Origin: Comamonadaceae bacterium
GTDB lineage: Bacteria > Pseudomonadota > Gammaproteobacteria > Burkholderiales > Burkholderiaceae_C
Reading direction: 5' to 3'
Length of the DNA: 64,000 bases
Assembly: GCA_947378785.1 (NCBI GenBank)
Contig: CANCLK010000001.1
Coordinates: 1 to 64,000, forward strand
In this document: positions 1 to 9,506 of the stretch, piece by piece
Position numbering within the stretch: the first letter of the stretch is position 1
Layout: the number at the start of each line of letters is the position of its first letter
The notes under the pieces: generated by a model
What the model saw: the letters and a program-made list of their open reading frames with translations, nothing else
Told to the model about the DNA's origin: nothing
Database searches by the model: none
Made by a program: the position numbers and the translations under genes

Positions 1-1724
1 TGGTTGCCTTCAATCAGACCACGGGCCAAGACATACTGTTGGTCAATGATGCGGCGCACTTCGGAGTCGACCTTTTGCATGGTCTGCTCGCTCATGTTGG
101 TGGTCTTGGTCACCGAACGGCCCAAGAACACTTCGCCCTCGTTATCGGCGTAGACCATCGGGCCCAAGGCCTCGGTCATGCCGTAGCGGGTCACCATGTC
201 ACGGGCAATAGAGGTGGCGCGTTCGAAGTCGTTGCTGGCACCGGTGGTCATCTGGTTCATGAAGACTTCTTCGGCAATCCGGCCACCGAACAGCATGCTG
301 ATCTGGCTCAGCATGTACTCGCGGTCGTAGCTGTAACGGTCTTGGGCCGGCAAGCTCATGGTCACACCAAGGGCGCGGCCACGCGGGATGATGGTGACCT
401 TGTGAACAGGGTCACACTTAGGCAGCAGCTTGCCCAGCAAAGCGTGGCCCGACTCGTGATAAGCCGTGTTGCGACGCTCTTCTTCAGGCATGACCATGCT
501 CTTACGCTCAGGGCCCATCAGGATCTTGTCCTTGGCCTTTTCGAAGTCGACCATCTCAACCACACGGGCACTGCGCCGGGCAGCCATCAAAGCGGCTTCG
601 TTGCAAAGGTTGGCCAAGTCAGCCCCCGACATGCCGGGCGTACCGCGGGCAATGATGCTGGCGTTGACGTCTTGACCCAACGGGACTTTGCGCATGTGCA
701 CATTCAGGATTTGTTCACGGCCACGAATGTCGGGCAGCGTCACGTAGACCTGACGGTCAAAACGACCTGGGCGCAGCAAGGCCGCATCCAAGATGTCAGG
801 GCGGTTGGTGGCAGCCACCACGATCACGCCCACGTTGGTTTCAAAACCGTCCATCTCAACCAGCATCTGGTTCAGGGTTTGCTCACGCTCGTCATTGCCA
901 CCGCCCAAGCCTGCGCCGCGCTGGCGACCCACGGCGTCGATCTCGTCAATGAAAATAATGCAGGGTGCGTTTTTCTTCGCGTTCTCGAACATGTCACGGA
1001 CGCGGGAAGCACCCACGCCAACGAACATTTCAACGAAGTCCGAACCTGAAATTGAGAAGAAGGGAACCTTGGCTTCGCCGGCGATGCCTTTGGCAAGCAG
1101 GGTTTTACCGGTACCCGGAGGGCCGACCAGCAACAAGCCGCGCGGAATACGGCCGCCGAGCTTCTGGAATTTGGCCGGGTCTTTCAAGAAATCGACCACT
1201 TCTTTGACTTCTTCCTTGGCCTCGTCGCAACCGGCAACGTCAGCAAAGGTCACGGTGTTGTTGGCCTCGTCCGTCAAGCGGGCTTTGCTTTTACCAAAGC
1301 TGAAAGCCCCACCCTTGCCGCCGCCCTGCATCTGGCGCATGAAATACACCCAGACACCGATTAGCAACAGCATCGGGCCCCAGCTGACGAGCAGTGTCAT
1401 CAGCAGTGAGCTTTCTTCGCGTGGTTTGACATCGAACTTGACGTCGTTGGCGATCAGGTCACCGATCAGCCCGCGATCCAAGTAAGTCGCGGTGGTGCGA
1501 ATACGGCGGTCGTCAGTGGTCACAGCTGCGATCTCTGTGCCGCCCTGACCCTCCGCGATGGTCGCCGTTTTGATTCGCTTGCCTCGAACCTCTTCAAGGA
1601 AATCGGAGTAACCGAGGTAGTTTGAGCTGGCGCCTCCACGCGTGTCAAATTGCTTGAACACGGTGAACAGCACCATGGCAATCACCAGCCAAACCGCAAT
1701 TTTCGAAAACCACTGATTGTTCAA
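1..1724 (-). CDS. ftsH: ATP-dependent zinc metalloprotease FtsH, C-terminus cut by window edge
   Basis: Membrane-anchored AAA+ protease that degrades misfolded membrane proteins and short-lived regulators. Reading the minus strand, the protein begins [20 protein letters not shown] (first transmembrane segment). A Walker A motif GPPGTGKT lies near residue 200 and the zinc site HESGHA near residue 420 (bases 441–464). No ATG fits the start; the TTG at 1724–1722 is preceded by GGAG at a suitable distance. About 574 residues are present; the family is usually near 640, so the C-terminal tail lies outside the window. It sits 127 bp downstream of rlmE, the common rlmE–ftsH arrangement. Confidence 0.97.
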   Translation of the reverse strand, partial: MNNQWFSKIAVWLVIAMVLFTVFKQFDTRGGASSNYLGYSDFLEEVRGKRIKTATIAEGQGGTEIAAVTTDDRRIRTTATYLDRGLIGDLIANDVKFDVKPREESSLLMTLLVSWGPMLLLIGVWVYFMRQMQGGGKGGAFSFGKSKARLTDEANNTVTFADVAGCDEAKEEVKEVVDFLKDPAKFQKLGGRIPRGLLLVGPPGTGKTLLAKGIAGEAKVPFFSISGSDFVEMFVGVGASRVRDMFENAKKNAPCIIFIDEIDAVGRQRGAGLGGGNDEREQTLNQMLVEMDGFETNVGVIVVAATNRPDILDAALLRPGRFDRQVYVTLPDIRGREQILNVHMRKVPLGQDVNASIIARGTPGMSGADLANLCNEAALMAARRSARVVEMVDFEKAKDKILMGPERKSMVMPEEERRNTAYHESGHALLGKLLPKCDPVHKVTIIPRGRALGVTMSLPAQDRYSYDREYMLSQISMLFGGRIAEEVFMNQMTTGASNDFERATSIARDMVTRYGMTEALGPMVYADNEGEVFLGRSVTKTTNMSEQTMQKVDSEVRRIIDQQYVLARGLIEGN

Positions 1725-1851
1725 GGAGTACTCCGTTGTAAGAACAGTAATGCAGATGCGCACTATTTTAGGGGTTTCAAGAGCCCCGCTCGCTTGAGCA
1801 GAACACTTCAGCCCCTTGGCGAAAGCGGGTTTCTCTGGATTTTGCGCCGGA

Positions 1852-2538
1852 TCAGGCGTCCAAAGGCAATTGCGCTGAAGATTCCTTCAGGCCCATGCCA
1901 ATCAAAAAAGTCTCTGAAGAGCCCGGCCGGGAGGCCTTGGGCTTGATCGGTTTGACGACCCGAAAGACCGACTTAAAGAGTTTCACCAACTCACTGTAAC
2001 CATCACCGTGGAACAACTTGACCACCAACGCGCCGTCAGATTTCAGGTGTTTTTGTGAAAATTCGACCGCCAGTTCCACCAGATGCGAGATTCGGGCGGC
2101 GTCCGCAGCACCAATGCCAGACAGATTGGGCGCCATGTCTGAAATCACCACATCCACCTTGCGGGTCTGGTCCAGCGCTTGCTCCAACTGGATGAGCACC
2201 GCGTCTTCCCTAAAGTCGCCTTGAATAAAGACCACACCCTCGACCGGCTCCATCGGCAGCAGGTCCAGTGCAATGATGCGGCCATTCAGCGCCCCCACCG
2301 CAGCACCCACCGGAGACAGCTTGCGCCTGACGTACTGGCTCCACGCACCCGGCGTGCTCCCCAGGTCGACCACGCAATAGCCGGGTTTGATGAGCCCGAG
2401 GGTGTCGTCAATCTCCTTGATCTTGTAGGCCGCCCGGGCGCGATAGCCCTCTTGTTTGGCGAGTTTCACATAGGTGTCGTTGACATGGTCGTTCAACCAC
2501 GCCTTGTTCACCTTCTTGCTTTGAGTCTTGACTTTCAT
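1852..2538 (-). CDS. rlmE: 23S rRNA (uridine-2'-O)-methyltransferase RlmE
   Basis: SAM-dependent enzyme that 2'-O-methylates a uridine in the A loop of 23S rRNA. The 228-residue product starts [20 protein letters not shown]. It has the family signature [13 protein letters not shown], the SAM loop [14 protein letters not shown], and [13 protein letters not shown], which carries the catalytic aspartate. The open frame extends about 69 codons upstream into the divergent yhbY gene; the ATG at 2538 is preferred because RlmE homology begins there and it leaves a 66-bp divergent promoter gap. ftsH follows on the same strand. Confidence 0.95.
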   Translation of the reverse strand: MKVKTQSKKVNKAWLNDHVNDTYVKLAKQEGYRARAAYKIKEIDDTLGLIKPGYCVVDLGSTPGAWSQYVRRKLSPVGAAVGALNGRIIALDLLPMEPVEGVVFIQGDFREDAVLIQLEQALDQTRKVDVVISDMAPNLSGIGAADAARISHLVELAVEFSQKHLKSDGALVVKLFHGDGYSELVKLFKSVFRVVKPIKPKASRPGSSETFLIGMGLKESSAQLPLDA

Positions 2539-2604
2539 GGCTCTATTGTCCCTCGCCGATGGGTCCCGCGCCACGGCCATGGCCGTTGCGTCGATAATTG
2601 GTGC

Positions 2605-3081
2605 ATGGCCAAAATAATCCTCACTCCTGCCCAGCGCAAAGAACACCGCGCTGATGCGCATCACCTCAACCCTGTAGTCATGATTGGTTCCGACGGTCTG
2701 ACCGACGGCGTCAAGAAAGAAATCGATGGCGCGCTCAATGCCCACGGCCTGATCAAAATTCGTGTTTTGTCAGACGACCGACCTGGCCGCGAGAACATGT
2801 TCCAGACCTTGGCGGATGAACTCAATGCAGCCCCTATCCAGCACATCGGCAAGTTGTTGGTGCTCTTTCGCACGGCTATTCCGAAAGAAAAGAAAGTCAG
2901 CGAAGACCGCATGGCCGGCCCGCGCGATGTCAAAGTGCTGAAGAACAGCAGCCGCTACGGCCAGCGCCCGGAAGTCAAAACCCTGCGCGTTCTGGGTAAT
3001 CAGCGCCTGACGCCCGGCGGCAACGTTCGTCGCGCCAAAAAACCAAAACAGCGCAGCGCCAAGAAGTCCGCCCAAGACTGA
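2605..3081 (+). CDS. yhbY: YhbY family CRM-domain RNA-binding protein
   Basis: Small RNA-binding protein linked to ribosome assembly in the YhbY/CRM family. The 158-residue product starts [20 protein letters not shown]; the CRM domain fills roughly residues 1–97 and includes [28 protein letters not shown] and [17 protein letters not shown] basic C-terminal tail rich in Lys, Arg and Ser makes it longer than the roughly 97-residue E. coli protein; such tails are usual in beta-proteobacteria. The open frame runs upstream through rlmE antisense, so the start was set at the ATG just inside the divergent gap. Confidence 0.92.
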   Translation: MAKIILTPAQRKEHRADAHHLNPVVMIGSDGLTDGVKKEIDGALNAHGLIKIRVLSDDRPGRENMFQTLADELNAAPIQHIGKLLVLFRTAIPKEKKVSEDRMAGPRDVKVLKNSSRYGQRPEVKTLRVLGNQRLTPGGNVRRAKKPKQRSAKKSAQD

Positions 3082-3150
3082 CCAGGCCTTCAGGTCCCTT
3101 TTGCTCCTTCGGGGGCTTTAGTTTGAGTGAATCGCCCATAGCTAAGTTTT

Positions 3151-5190
3151 ATGACCAATCCACTGCTCGCTAACTCCCCTCTTCCTCTTTTTGACAAAAT
3201 CCTGCCTGAGCACGTCAGCCCGGCCATGGATGAATTACTGGCCCGAACGGAAGCAGCGCTGGCCGAAGTGACGCAAGATGCGTTTCCGGCCAGCTGGCCC
3301 GAGATCGCCCGGGTGCTTGACGTTGCAACTGAAAAGCTCAGCAGCGCTTGGGGCGCGGTGAGTCACCTCAACAGCGTGGCCGACACGCCCGAGCTGCGTG
3401 CAGCTTACAACGCCGACCTGCCGCGCGTGACCGAGTTCTGGACACGACTGGGTGCAGACGAACGCCTCTACGCCAAGTACAAAGCCATCGACGTCAACGC
3501 CCTGAACCCAGAGCAACGCCAAGCGCACAAAAATGCAGTCCGCAACTTTGTGTTGTCAGGTGCAGAGCTTGAAGGCAAGGACCGCGTGCGCTTTGCACAA
3601 ATTCAAGAACGACAAGCCGAGCTGAGCCAAAAGTTCAGTGAAAACGCACTCGACTCGACCGAGGCTTTTTCCTATTACGCTGGCGCAGAAGAGCTTGACG
3701 GCGTACCGGCCGACGTACAAGAATCAGCCCGCGCTCAAGCACTGGCCGAAGGCAAAGACGGCTACAAACTGACGCTGAAAATGCCGAGCTATTTGCCGGT
3801 GATGCAGTTTGCCAAGAGCAGCGCCCTGCGCGAAAAACTCTACCGCGCCTACAACACGCGCGCCAGTGACCAGGCACCCGCCGAACACAGCGGCTTCGAC
3901 AACAGCGCCATCATGAAAGAAATTCTGGCCTTGCGGCTCGAAGAGTCTCAGCTGTTGGGTTACCGTAATTTTGGTGAAGTCTCGGTCGTCCCCAAAATGG
4001 CCGAGTCGCCAACGCAAGTCATCACCTTCTTGCGCGACCTCGCCCAGCGTGCTCGCCCTTACGCCGAAAAAGATGTGGCTGACCTGCGCGCTTTTGCCGC
4101 TGAACACTTGAGCCTCAACAACCCGCAACCTTGGGACTACGCCTACATCGGCGAGAAACTCAAGGAAGAGCGCTACGCCTTCAGCGAACAAGAAGTCAAA
4201 CAATACTTCACCGCGCCCAAGGTGCTGGACGGCCTGTTCAAGATTGTTGAAACCCTCTTTGAAGTCAGTCTGTCTAAAGACACAGCACCGGTGTGGAAAC
4301 CGGGCGTCGAGTTCTACCGCATTGAGCGTGCCGGCCAACTCGTCGGCCAGTTTTACTTGGACCAACCGGCCCGTACCGGCAAACGCGGCGGTGCTTGGAT
4401 GGACGACGTGCGCGCCCGCTGGCTGCGCCCTGACAACGGCCAACTGCAAACCCCGGTGGCGCACTTGGTCTGCAACTTTGCAGACGGCGTAGCTGGCAAA
4501 CCTGCCCTGCTCACGCATGACGACGTGACCACGCTGTTCCACGAATTCGGCCACGGCTTGCACCACATGCTGACGCAGGTGAACGAGCGCGATGTCTCGG
4601 GCATCAGCGGTGTTGAATGGGACGCGGTGGAATTGCCCAGCCAGTTCATGGAAAACTTTTGCTGGGAGTGGGATGTGCTCAAGCACATGACCGCCCACGT
4701 CGACACCGGCGAGCCGCTACCACGCGCCCTGTTCGACAAGATGACGGCGGCGAAAAACTTCCAAAGCGGCATGCAGACGCTGCGCCAAGTGGAGTTCTCG
4801 CTGTTCGACATGCTGCTGCACACCGAAGAAAACCCGAGCAAAGATGTCATGTCGCTGCTGGCCGACGTGCGCGCCGAAGTCGCCGTGATCCAGGCCCCGC
4901 CCTACAGCCGCCCAGCGCACACCTTCAGCCATATTTTTTCAGGTGGCTATGCCGCCGGCTACTACAGCTACAAGTGGGCCGAAGTGCTGTCGGCGGATGC
5001 GTACGCAGCGTTTGAGGAATCAGCCGCTGGTGATGCCGCAAAAGGCACCGTCAACGTCGAGACCGGCCGCAAATACCGCGAAGCTATTTTGGAAGCCGGC
5101 GGCAGCCGCCCAGCGATGGAATCATTCAAAGCCTTCCGCGGCCGAGAGCCGTCCATTGACGCCCTGCTCCGGCACCAAGGGATGGCTTAA
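3151..5190 (+). CDS. prlC: Oligopeptidase A (M3 family metallopeptidase)
   Basis: Cytosolic zinc peptidase that degrades short peptides, including cleaved signal peptides. The 679-residue product matches the usual M3A length. The zinc-binding site HEFGHGLHHML lies near residue 465, with the downstream glutamate in WDAVELPSQFMENF. The C-terminal substrate region contains FSHIFSGGYAAGYYSYKWAEV. There is no signal peptide. It stands alone: yhbY ends 69 bp upstream and a repeat block begins immediately after the stop. Confidence 0.95.
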   Translation: MTNPLLANSPLPLFDKILPEHVSPAMDELLARTEAALAEVTQDAFPASWPEIARVLDVATEKLSSAWGAVSHLNSVADTPELRAAYNADLPRVTEFWTRLGADERLYAKYKAIDVNALNPEQRQAHKNAVRNFVLSGAELEGKDRVRFAQIQERQAELSQKFSENALDSTEAFSYYAGAEELDGVPADVQESARAQALAEGKDGYKLTLKMPSYLPVMQFAKSSALREKLYRAYNTRASDQAPAEHSGFDNSAIMKEILALRLEESQLLGYRNFGEVSVVPKMAESPTQVITFLRDLAQRARPYAEKDVADLRAFAAEHLSLNNPQPWDYAYIGEKLKEERYAFSEQEVKQYFTAPKVLDGLFKIVETLFEVSLSKDTAPVWKPGVEFYRIERAGQLVGQFYLDQPARTGKRGGAWMDDVRARWLRPDNGQLQTPVAHLVCNFADGVAGKPALLTHDDVTTLFHEFGHGLHHMLTQVNERDVSGISGVEWDAVELPSQFMENFCWEWDVLKHMTAHVDTGEPLPRALFDKMTAAKNFQSGMQTLRQVEFSLFDMLLHTEENPSKDVMSLLADVRAEVAVIQAPPYSRPAHTFSHIFSGGYAAGYYSYKWAEVLSADAYAAFEESAAGDAAKGTVNVETGRKYREAILEAGGSRPAMESFKAFRGREPSIDALLRHQGMA

Positions 5191-5194
5191 TACC

Positions 5195-5371
5195 CGTCAC
5201 TGCGAGCGCAGCGCGGCAGTCCATACCTTCTCGTCACTGCGAGCGCAGCGCGGCAGTCCACACCTTCCCGTCACTGCGAGCGCAGCGCGGCAGTCCACAC
5301 CTTCTCGTCACTGCGAGCGCAGCGCGGCAGTCCACATCTTCCCGTCACTGCGAGCGCAGCGCGGCAGTCCA
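5195..5371 (+). repeat. Five direct copies of a 29-bp hairpin element, 37-bp period
   Basis: Copies start at 5195, 5232, 5269, 5306 and 5343. Each begins CGTCACTGCGAGCGCAGCGC and ends GGCAGTCCA, separated by 8-bp linkers such as TACCTTCT. Within each copy ACTGC can pair with GCAGT around an inner GCG-CAG-CGC hairpin. The element is an interspersed, REP-like repeat between prlC and the iclR-type gene. It is too short and regular, with 8-bp linkers, to be a CRISPR array. Confidence 0.9.
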
Positions 5372-5378
5372 TGAGCCT

Positions 5379-5462
5379 TGGATTGCCGCGCTGCGCTCGC
5401 AATGACGAGAATATGCGCTCGCAATGACGGTAGTGGATTGCCGCGCTGCGCTCGCAATGACG
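5379..5462 (-). repeat. Inverted copies of the same interspersed repeat (AT variant)
   Basis: Two full copies on the opposite strand (5379–5407 and 5434–5462) and one partial copy (5414–5429). Read on the minus strand they start CGTCATTGCGAGCGCAGCGC and end GGCAATCCA. Compared with the direct block, C to T in the left arm is matched by G to A in the right arm, so ATTGC still pairs with GCAAT. The block as a whole is therefore a large inverted repeat made of small hairpins. I see nothing further in 5463–5554. Confidence 0.88.
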
Positions 5463-5554
5463 AGACGAGACTAGGCGAGATGAGTCTGTACGCGGTCGGG
5501 GCTACCAGCTGTGCGTGGACTTGGAGATTCGGTGCGCAAAGGGGCATTCCCTCT

Positions 5555-6307
5555 TCACACCACCGCGTTGCCTTCGAGGATCTTTCCGATCTCTTTCAAC
5601 CGTGCCACGATCAACTCGCGTTGCTGGCTGATCACGTCTTGCGGGCCGCCCAATCCAATCGCCAACTCCGGCTGGCCGGGTATGGGGGGCAAACCCATCG
5701 CAACCACGTTGCGGCCAGCCACGACGCTGCCGTGGCTCTCGGCCCATCCACGCTTGCGGCACTCCTCGATGTCGTCGAGCAGCTGAGGCACTGAAACGCG
5801 GCGTTCTGGGTCAGCTTCTTGTGCATTGGCACGCCGAGCAATCAGCGCGATTTCTGTATTTCGCTTGCGCGCCAAGAGTATCTTGCCGACTGCAGCCCGA
5901 CAAATCGGGCGCAGGGTGCCGGTGGCAAATGGTGGCAAGCCGGTTGTGTCGGAGCAGAGGGTGACAACGTAGCGGACGTGGATGCCTTGCTGCATGCCGA
6001 CCAACACCGAATGCCCGAACTCCTGACGCAGATTTTCGAGCAGGGAGATCACGCTGCCATGGCCAAAGATCTCGTCATGAACCCATGACCCCAGCAGCAT
6101 GACCCGCAAAGTGGGCCGATAGCTGCGGGTCGCCGCCTCGTAGCGCAGATAGCCCAGCGTCAGCAGGCTGGTGAGCAACTTGGATGTGCTGGATTGCGGG
6201 TAACCCAATTGCTGCGACAGCTCCTTGACGGTGGCAGGGGCACGGGTTTCGGCAAAGAACTCGAAGATTTCGAGCACCCTCCTCGCAGATTTAACAGTTC
6301 CCTCCAT
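5555..6307 (-). CDS. IclR family transcriptional regulator
   Basis: A 250-residue product with an N-terminal winged helix-turn-helix (ATVKELSQQLGYPQSSTSKL, about residues 25–45) and a C-terminal IclR effector-binding domain (GRNVVAMGLPPIPGQPELAI). The chosen ATG at 6307 has AGAGGAAA upstream; a GTG eight codons earlier lacks a ribosome site. It is the last gene of a minus-strand operon with Bug, CaiB, crotonase and HMG-lyase-like genes, 45 bp after the last of these. It is a likely local regulator of that operon, possibly acting at the palindrome at 10589–10610 (inference). Confidence 0.9.
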   Translation of the reverse strand: MEGTVKSARRVLEIFEFFAETRAPATVKELSQQLGYPQSSTSKLLTSLLTLGYLRYEAATRSYRPTLRVMLLGSWVHDEIFGHGSVISLLENLRQEFGHSVLVGMQQGIHVRYVVTLCSDTTGLPPFATGTLRPICRAAVGKILLARKRNTEIALIARRANAQEADPERRVSVPQLLDDIEECRKRGWAESHGSVVAGRNVVAMGLPPIPGQPELAIGLGGPQDVISQQRELIVARLKEIGKILEGNAVV

Positions 6308-6352
6308 GGCGCAGCGTTTCCTCTGAAGCACTGGCGTCGAGCCAGTCGCGGG

Positions 6353-7447
6353 CTATTTGTCGGTCGGTGTGGCGGGCCTGACCCAAGGACGCGCATTGCC
6401 CTCATAGACCGAGGGACCCAAGCGGAAATGCTGCGCTTCGTCAAAAGTGAACACCGCCGGTACATTTTTATCGTACAGCTTAGAACCCTTGGGCAAGGCC
6501 CCATTTCGTGAGACTTGTGAGTGCAAAGGGCGCTTCAGAATGTCGGACAAGCGGACCGAGACTTCGATCAGTTTGTCCAGATCGATACCGGTCTCAATCC
6601 CCAGCGTCTCGAGCAACTGCACGAACTCTTCGGTCGGGATCATGCCGGTGGCCTGACCATTCCCACAATACGGGCAACCGCCAATGCCGCCGACCGTCGT
6701 ATCGGCGATCAGCGTGTCGGTGGCATCTAGCACTTTGAGCGCCTCGTAGATCGACAGCAACGCCATGCCGCGTGCGTTGTGCAGGTGCAGGTGGAACAAT
6801 TTGATGGTTGGGAAACGCTGCTTGATCTCGCGCAAGTCTTCCTCGACCTCGGCCGGGGTGTTCCATGCCATCGGGTCGGCCAAGTCGATGCGCGTGACGT
6901 CGATCCCTGCTTCGTTCCAGGCGTCGTATTGCCGCTGCAGATGTTCCATGCGCGATTGACGCGTGAATGCACCGCTCCAGTTAGAACCCCAACCCGCGCT
7001 CAGCCCAATGGCCGCCTGCTTGACGCCTGCCTCCTGCGCTTTTTTGATTGGCATGCGCCAGGTTTGCTCTTGCTCTTCTAGCAAGCGATTGGTGTTGCGC
7101 TGTACGAAGACGCCGCACATGTGCAGATGGGTGGCCGGCAGGGACTCCACGCTGAGGGGGGGCGAGTGCCGGTTGCGCTCCTCGCGGCCACGGTCATTCA
7201 GCGCCAAGGCAAAAAACTTCACCCCCTTCACCGGCTTCAGGCGGCCGACCACCTCCAGCGTATCGGCCATCTGCGGGCTCCACTTGGGATTGACAAAGGC
7301 ACCGACTACCGTGCGCTTGATGCCTGCATCGACCATCATGCCGAGCAACTCCATTTTTTCGTCGACAGTGACGCCCTCGCGCTCGATCTGCAGACCGTCG
7401 CGCAATGTTTCGTCGGTGATGAGGACAGTAGGCCAATTCTTTTTCAT
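6353..7447 (-). CDS. HMG-CoA lyase-like / DRE-TIM metallolyase
   Basis: A 364-residue TIM-barrel enzyme of the HMGL-like pyruvate carboxyltransferase family. The catalytic Arg/Asp motif is DETLRDGLQIE near residue 10, the metal-binding His pair is in LFHLHLHNARG, and the lyase-type cysteine loop is GGIGGCPYCGNGQATG. These support cleavage or condensation of a 3-hydroxy-3-methyl-acyl-CoA. The ATG at 7447 is preferred to an upstream in-frame start because GAGAG lies just ahead and the crotonase gene ends 20 bp upstream. In an operon with a CoA-transferase and a crotonase, cleavage of a branched acyl-CoA is plausible. The substrate is not known. Confidence 0.85.
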   Translation of the reverse strand: MKKNWPTVLITDETLRDGLQIEREGVTVDEKMELLGMMVDAGIKRTVVGAFVNPKWSPQMADTLEVVGRLKPVKGVKFFALALNDRGREERNRHSPPLSVESLPATHLHMCGVFVQRNTNRLLEEQEQTWRMPIKKAQEAGVKQAAIGLSAGWGSNWSGAFTRQSRMEHLQRQYDAWNEAGIDVTRIDLADPMAWNTPAEVEEDLREIKQRFPTIKLFHLHLHNARGMALLSIYEALKVLDATDTLIADTTVGGIGGCPYCGNGQATGMIPTEEFVQLLETLGIETGIDLDKLIEVSVRLSDILKRPLHSQVSRNGALPKGSKLYDKNVPAVFTFDEAQHFRLGPSVYEGNARPWVRPATPTDK

Positions 7448-7466
7448 GGGGGCTCTCTTCAATAAA

Positions 7467-8267
7467 TCAGCAGTTACGCCAGACAGGTTTGCGTTTCTCA
7501 AGCCGGGCACGAATGCCCTCTTTGCGATCATCGCTCAAGTAGGGGTTCACGCCGGGGTCTTGGCGCAAGGCGACCGCCACTGGCATGTCCATCCCGCGCA
7601 AGGCGACGGCCTTGACACGGCGCACTGAGATCGGTGCGTTGGCAGCAATCTTATGGGCCAGCGCCAGACAGTGGGGCAGCACCTCATCGCGGCCAACCAC
7701 CCGGTTGAGCAGACCAAGGCGATACGCCTCTGCGGCATCGATGTAGTCGCCGGTGTAGAGTATCTCAAGGGCTAAACCCGGTGCGATGCGGCGCGGCAAG
7801 AGGACCGATCCGAAATTGGCGCCCATGCCGATCTTGGTCTCCGGCAACCCGAACTGCGCGGCAGCATGAGAAATCCGCAGGTCGCAGGCCAGCGACAACT
7901 CGAACCCGCCAGCCACGGCACTCCCATTGAGCGCGGCGATGGTTGGTTTTTTTGCCTCCAGCACGACTTCGAACACCGAACGATCGACCCGGCTCATCGG
8001 CGCACGGTAGCGTGTCCCCGATGCGTCGTTGCCACTCATTTCCTTCAGATCGGCACCGGCGCAAAAAGCTGCGTCGCCAGTTCCGGTGAGGACGATCACG
8101 CGGACATCTGGGTCTTCGTCCGCGTCCAGCACGGCCGCTGAAATGGCCGCCATCAGGGAGCGCGTCATGGCGTTCCGCCGGTCAGGCCGGTTCAAGCGCA
8201 GTAGACGCACATGGCCGTCAGTCGTGACGACCAGTTCGGGCTCGGCAGTTGCCATGGGCTTGTCCAT
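7467..8267 (-). CDS. Enoyl-CoA hydratase/isomerase (crotonase)
   Basis: A 266-residue crotonase-fold protein. It has the CoA-binding loop AGADLKEM, the oxyanion segment NGSAVAGGFELSLACDLRIS and LPETKIGM. Both glutamates equivalent to the hydratase pair (in FELS and PETK) are present, so hydratase activity is plausible. The start overlaps the stop of the upstream CaiB gene (TGATG), with AGGAG seven bases upstream, indicating translational coupling. It is the third gene of the minus-strand Bug–CaiB–crotonase–HMGL–IclR operon. Confidence 0.9.
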   Translation of the reverse strand: MDKPMATAEPELVVTTDGHVRLLRLNRPDRRNAMTRSLMAAISAAVLDADEDPDVRVIVLTGTGDAAFCAGADLKEMSGNDASGTRYRAPMSRVDRSVFEVVLEAKKPTIAALNGSAVAGGFELSLACDLRISHAAAQFGLPETKIGMGANFGSVLLPRRIAPGLALEILYTGDYIDAAEAYRLGLLNRVVGRDEVLPHCLALAHKIAANAPISVRRVKAVALRGMDMPVAVALRQDPGVNPYLSDDRKEGIRARLEKRKPVWRNC

Positions 8268-9499
8268 CAGTTGTTCTCCTGTCGTGCATCAAATACAAAT
8301 CGCCCTTGTGCGGCCTTCTGGATCGACGGCTCATCGAAGCCGCACTCGCGCATCACCGCGAACGTGTCCTCGCCCAATCTGGGGGCGGGTTTGATGCTGC
8401 TGCGGTTGCCGCCAGAAAAGCGGTTGGTCAGACCGATCTCACGGATTTCGCCCTCAGAGGGGTGTTCACTGCGGGAGATAAAGCCAACGTCCTCAAGGTG
8501 GGGATCGTCGAGCAAGGTTTCCAACGAGTTGTAGCGCATGGATGGCACGTCAATGCGCTCGAAAATCTCAACCCACTCTGCGGTGGTCTTGCCTTTCAGT
8601 GAACTGGCGCGGAGGGCAAAATAATCATTGCTGTTGGCGGTACGCGCCGACACGCTGCTAAAGCGTGGGTCCGTTTTAAGCTCGGGCTGTCCGATGGCCT
8701 CAAAAAATGCAAACGCCTGTGCATTCGTATTGGGGGAAATCGCGATGTAGCCATCTTGGGTGGGCACAGGCCGGTTGTCTGGATTCAGGATGCGAGCATC
8801 TCCGGAAGGGCCCAACGGCGGCTCGAAAGTCATGCTGCCCATGTGCTCGCGCAAGACAAAGGCGGCCATGGTCTCGAACATGGGGACTTCGATAGATTCG
8901 CCGACACCGGTGCGGGTCCGTCGATACAGCGCAAACCCAATCGCCTGCGCCGTGACAAGGCCGGTGATGTGATCGCTCATGACCAAGGGCACGAATCGGG
9001 GGGTGCCACCAGATTTTTCGAACGTGCCCGCAACACCTGACGCGCACTGGATGACGGTGTCGTAGGCCGGACGTTCGCAGTAGCGCCCGCCGCGGCCAAA
9101 GCCCAGCACCAGGCAGTGGATCAGCCGTGGGTTGAGTGCCTGCAGCTCGGGCCAGCTCAGGTTCAGTTTGTCGAGCGCACCTGGCCGCATATTGGTGACG
9201 AAGACGTCTGCGGTTTCAATCAACCGGAACAGAATCGCCCTGCCCTCATCGGTTTTCAAGTCAATGCACACGGACCGCTTGTTGCGGTTGAAGTTCATGA
9301 ACTTTCCGGTCATACCCGGGTTGCGTGCGCCGCCGCCAAGTTGACGCATCAGGTCACCATCGGGCGACTCGATCTTGATCACCTCGGCGCCATGGTCAGC
9401 CAGCGTCAGCGAGCAAACCGGCCCGACGACCACGGTAGACAAATCAACCACACGCACACCGGCGAGTGGACCTTCGGAAGGCGGTTGGATGTCGTTCAT
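8267..9499 (-). CDS. CaiB/BaiF family CoA-transferase (class III)
   Basis: Transfers CoA between an acyl-CoA donor and a carboxylic acid. The 410-residue product opens with LAGVRVVDLSTVVVGPVCSL; the expected catalytic aspartate is in VMSDHITGL near residue 170, and GVGESIEVPMFETM follows. The upstream in-frame start would overlap the Bug gene, so the ATG at 9499 (MNDIQPPSEG) is used; its ribosome site is weak. It lies 7 bp after the Bug gene and overlaps the crotonase start. It probably activates the acid imported through the Bug receptor for the downstream crotonase and lyase (inference). Confidence 0.9.
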   Translation of the reverse strand: MNDIQPPSEGPLAGVRVVDLSTVVVGPVCSLTLADHGAEVIKIESPDGDLMRQLGGGARNPGMTGKFMNFNRNKRSVCIDLKTDEGRAILFRLIETADVFVTNMRPGALDKLNLSWPELQALNPRLIHCLVLGFGRGGRYCERPAYDTVIQCASGVAGTFEKSGGTPRFVPLVMSDHITGLVTAQAIGFALYRRTRTGVGESIEVPMFETMAAFVLREHMGSMTFEPPLGPSGDARILNPDNRPVPTQDGYIAISPNTNAQAFAFFEAIGQPELKTDPRFSSVSARTANSNDYFALRASSLKGKTTAEWVEIFERIDVPSMRYNSLETLLDDPHLEDVGFISRSEHPSEGEIREIGLTNRFSGGNRSSIKPAPRLGEDTFAVMRECGFDEPSIQKAAQGRFVFDARQENN

Positions 9500-9506
9500 A
9501 GGGTCA

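Noticed and set aside
39-1485. Long plus-strand open frames (up to 336 codons)
   Set aside because: They are antisense to ftsH, whose minus-strand frame carries all AAA+ and protease motifs.
3090-3125. Possible terminator after yhbY (GC-rich stretch then TTTAG)
   Set aside because: The stem is short and imperfect and the T run is only three bases.
5195-5371. Regular 37-bp repeat array resembling CRISPR
   Set aside because: Linkers are only 8 bp and nearly identical, inverted copies follow, and no cas genes are present. It is an interspersed hairpin repeat.
4943-5374. 143-codon plus-strand frame running through the repeats
   Set aside because: It overlaps prlC in another frame and then simply translates the repeat units.
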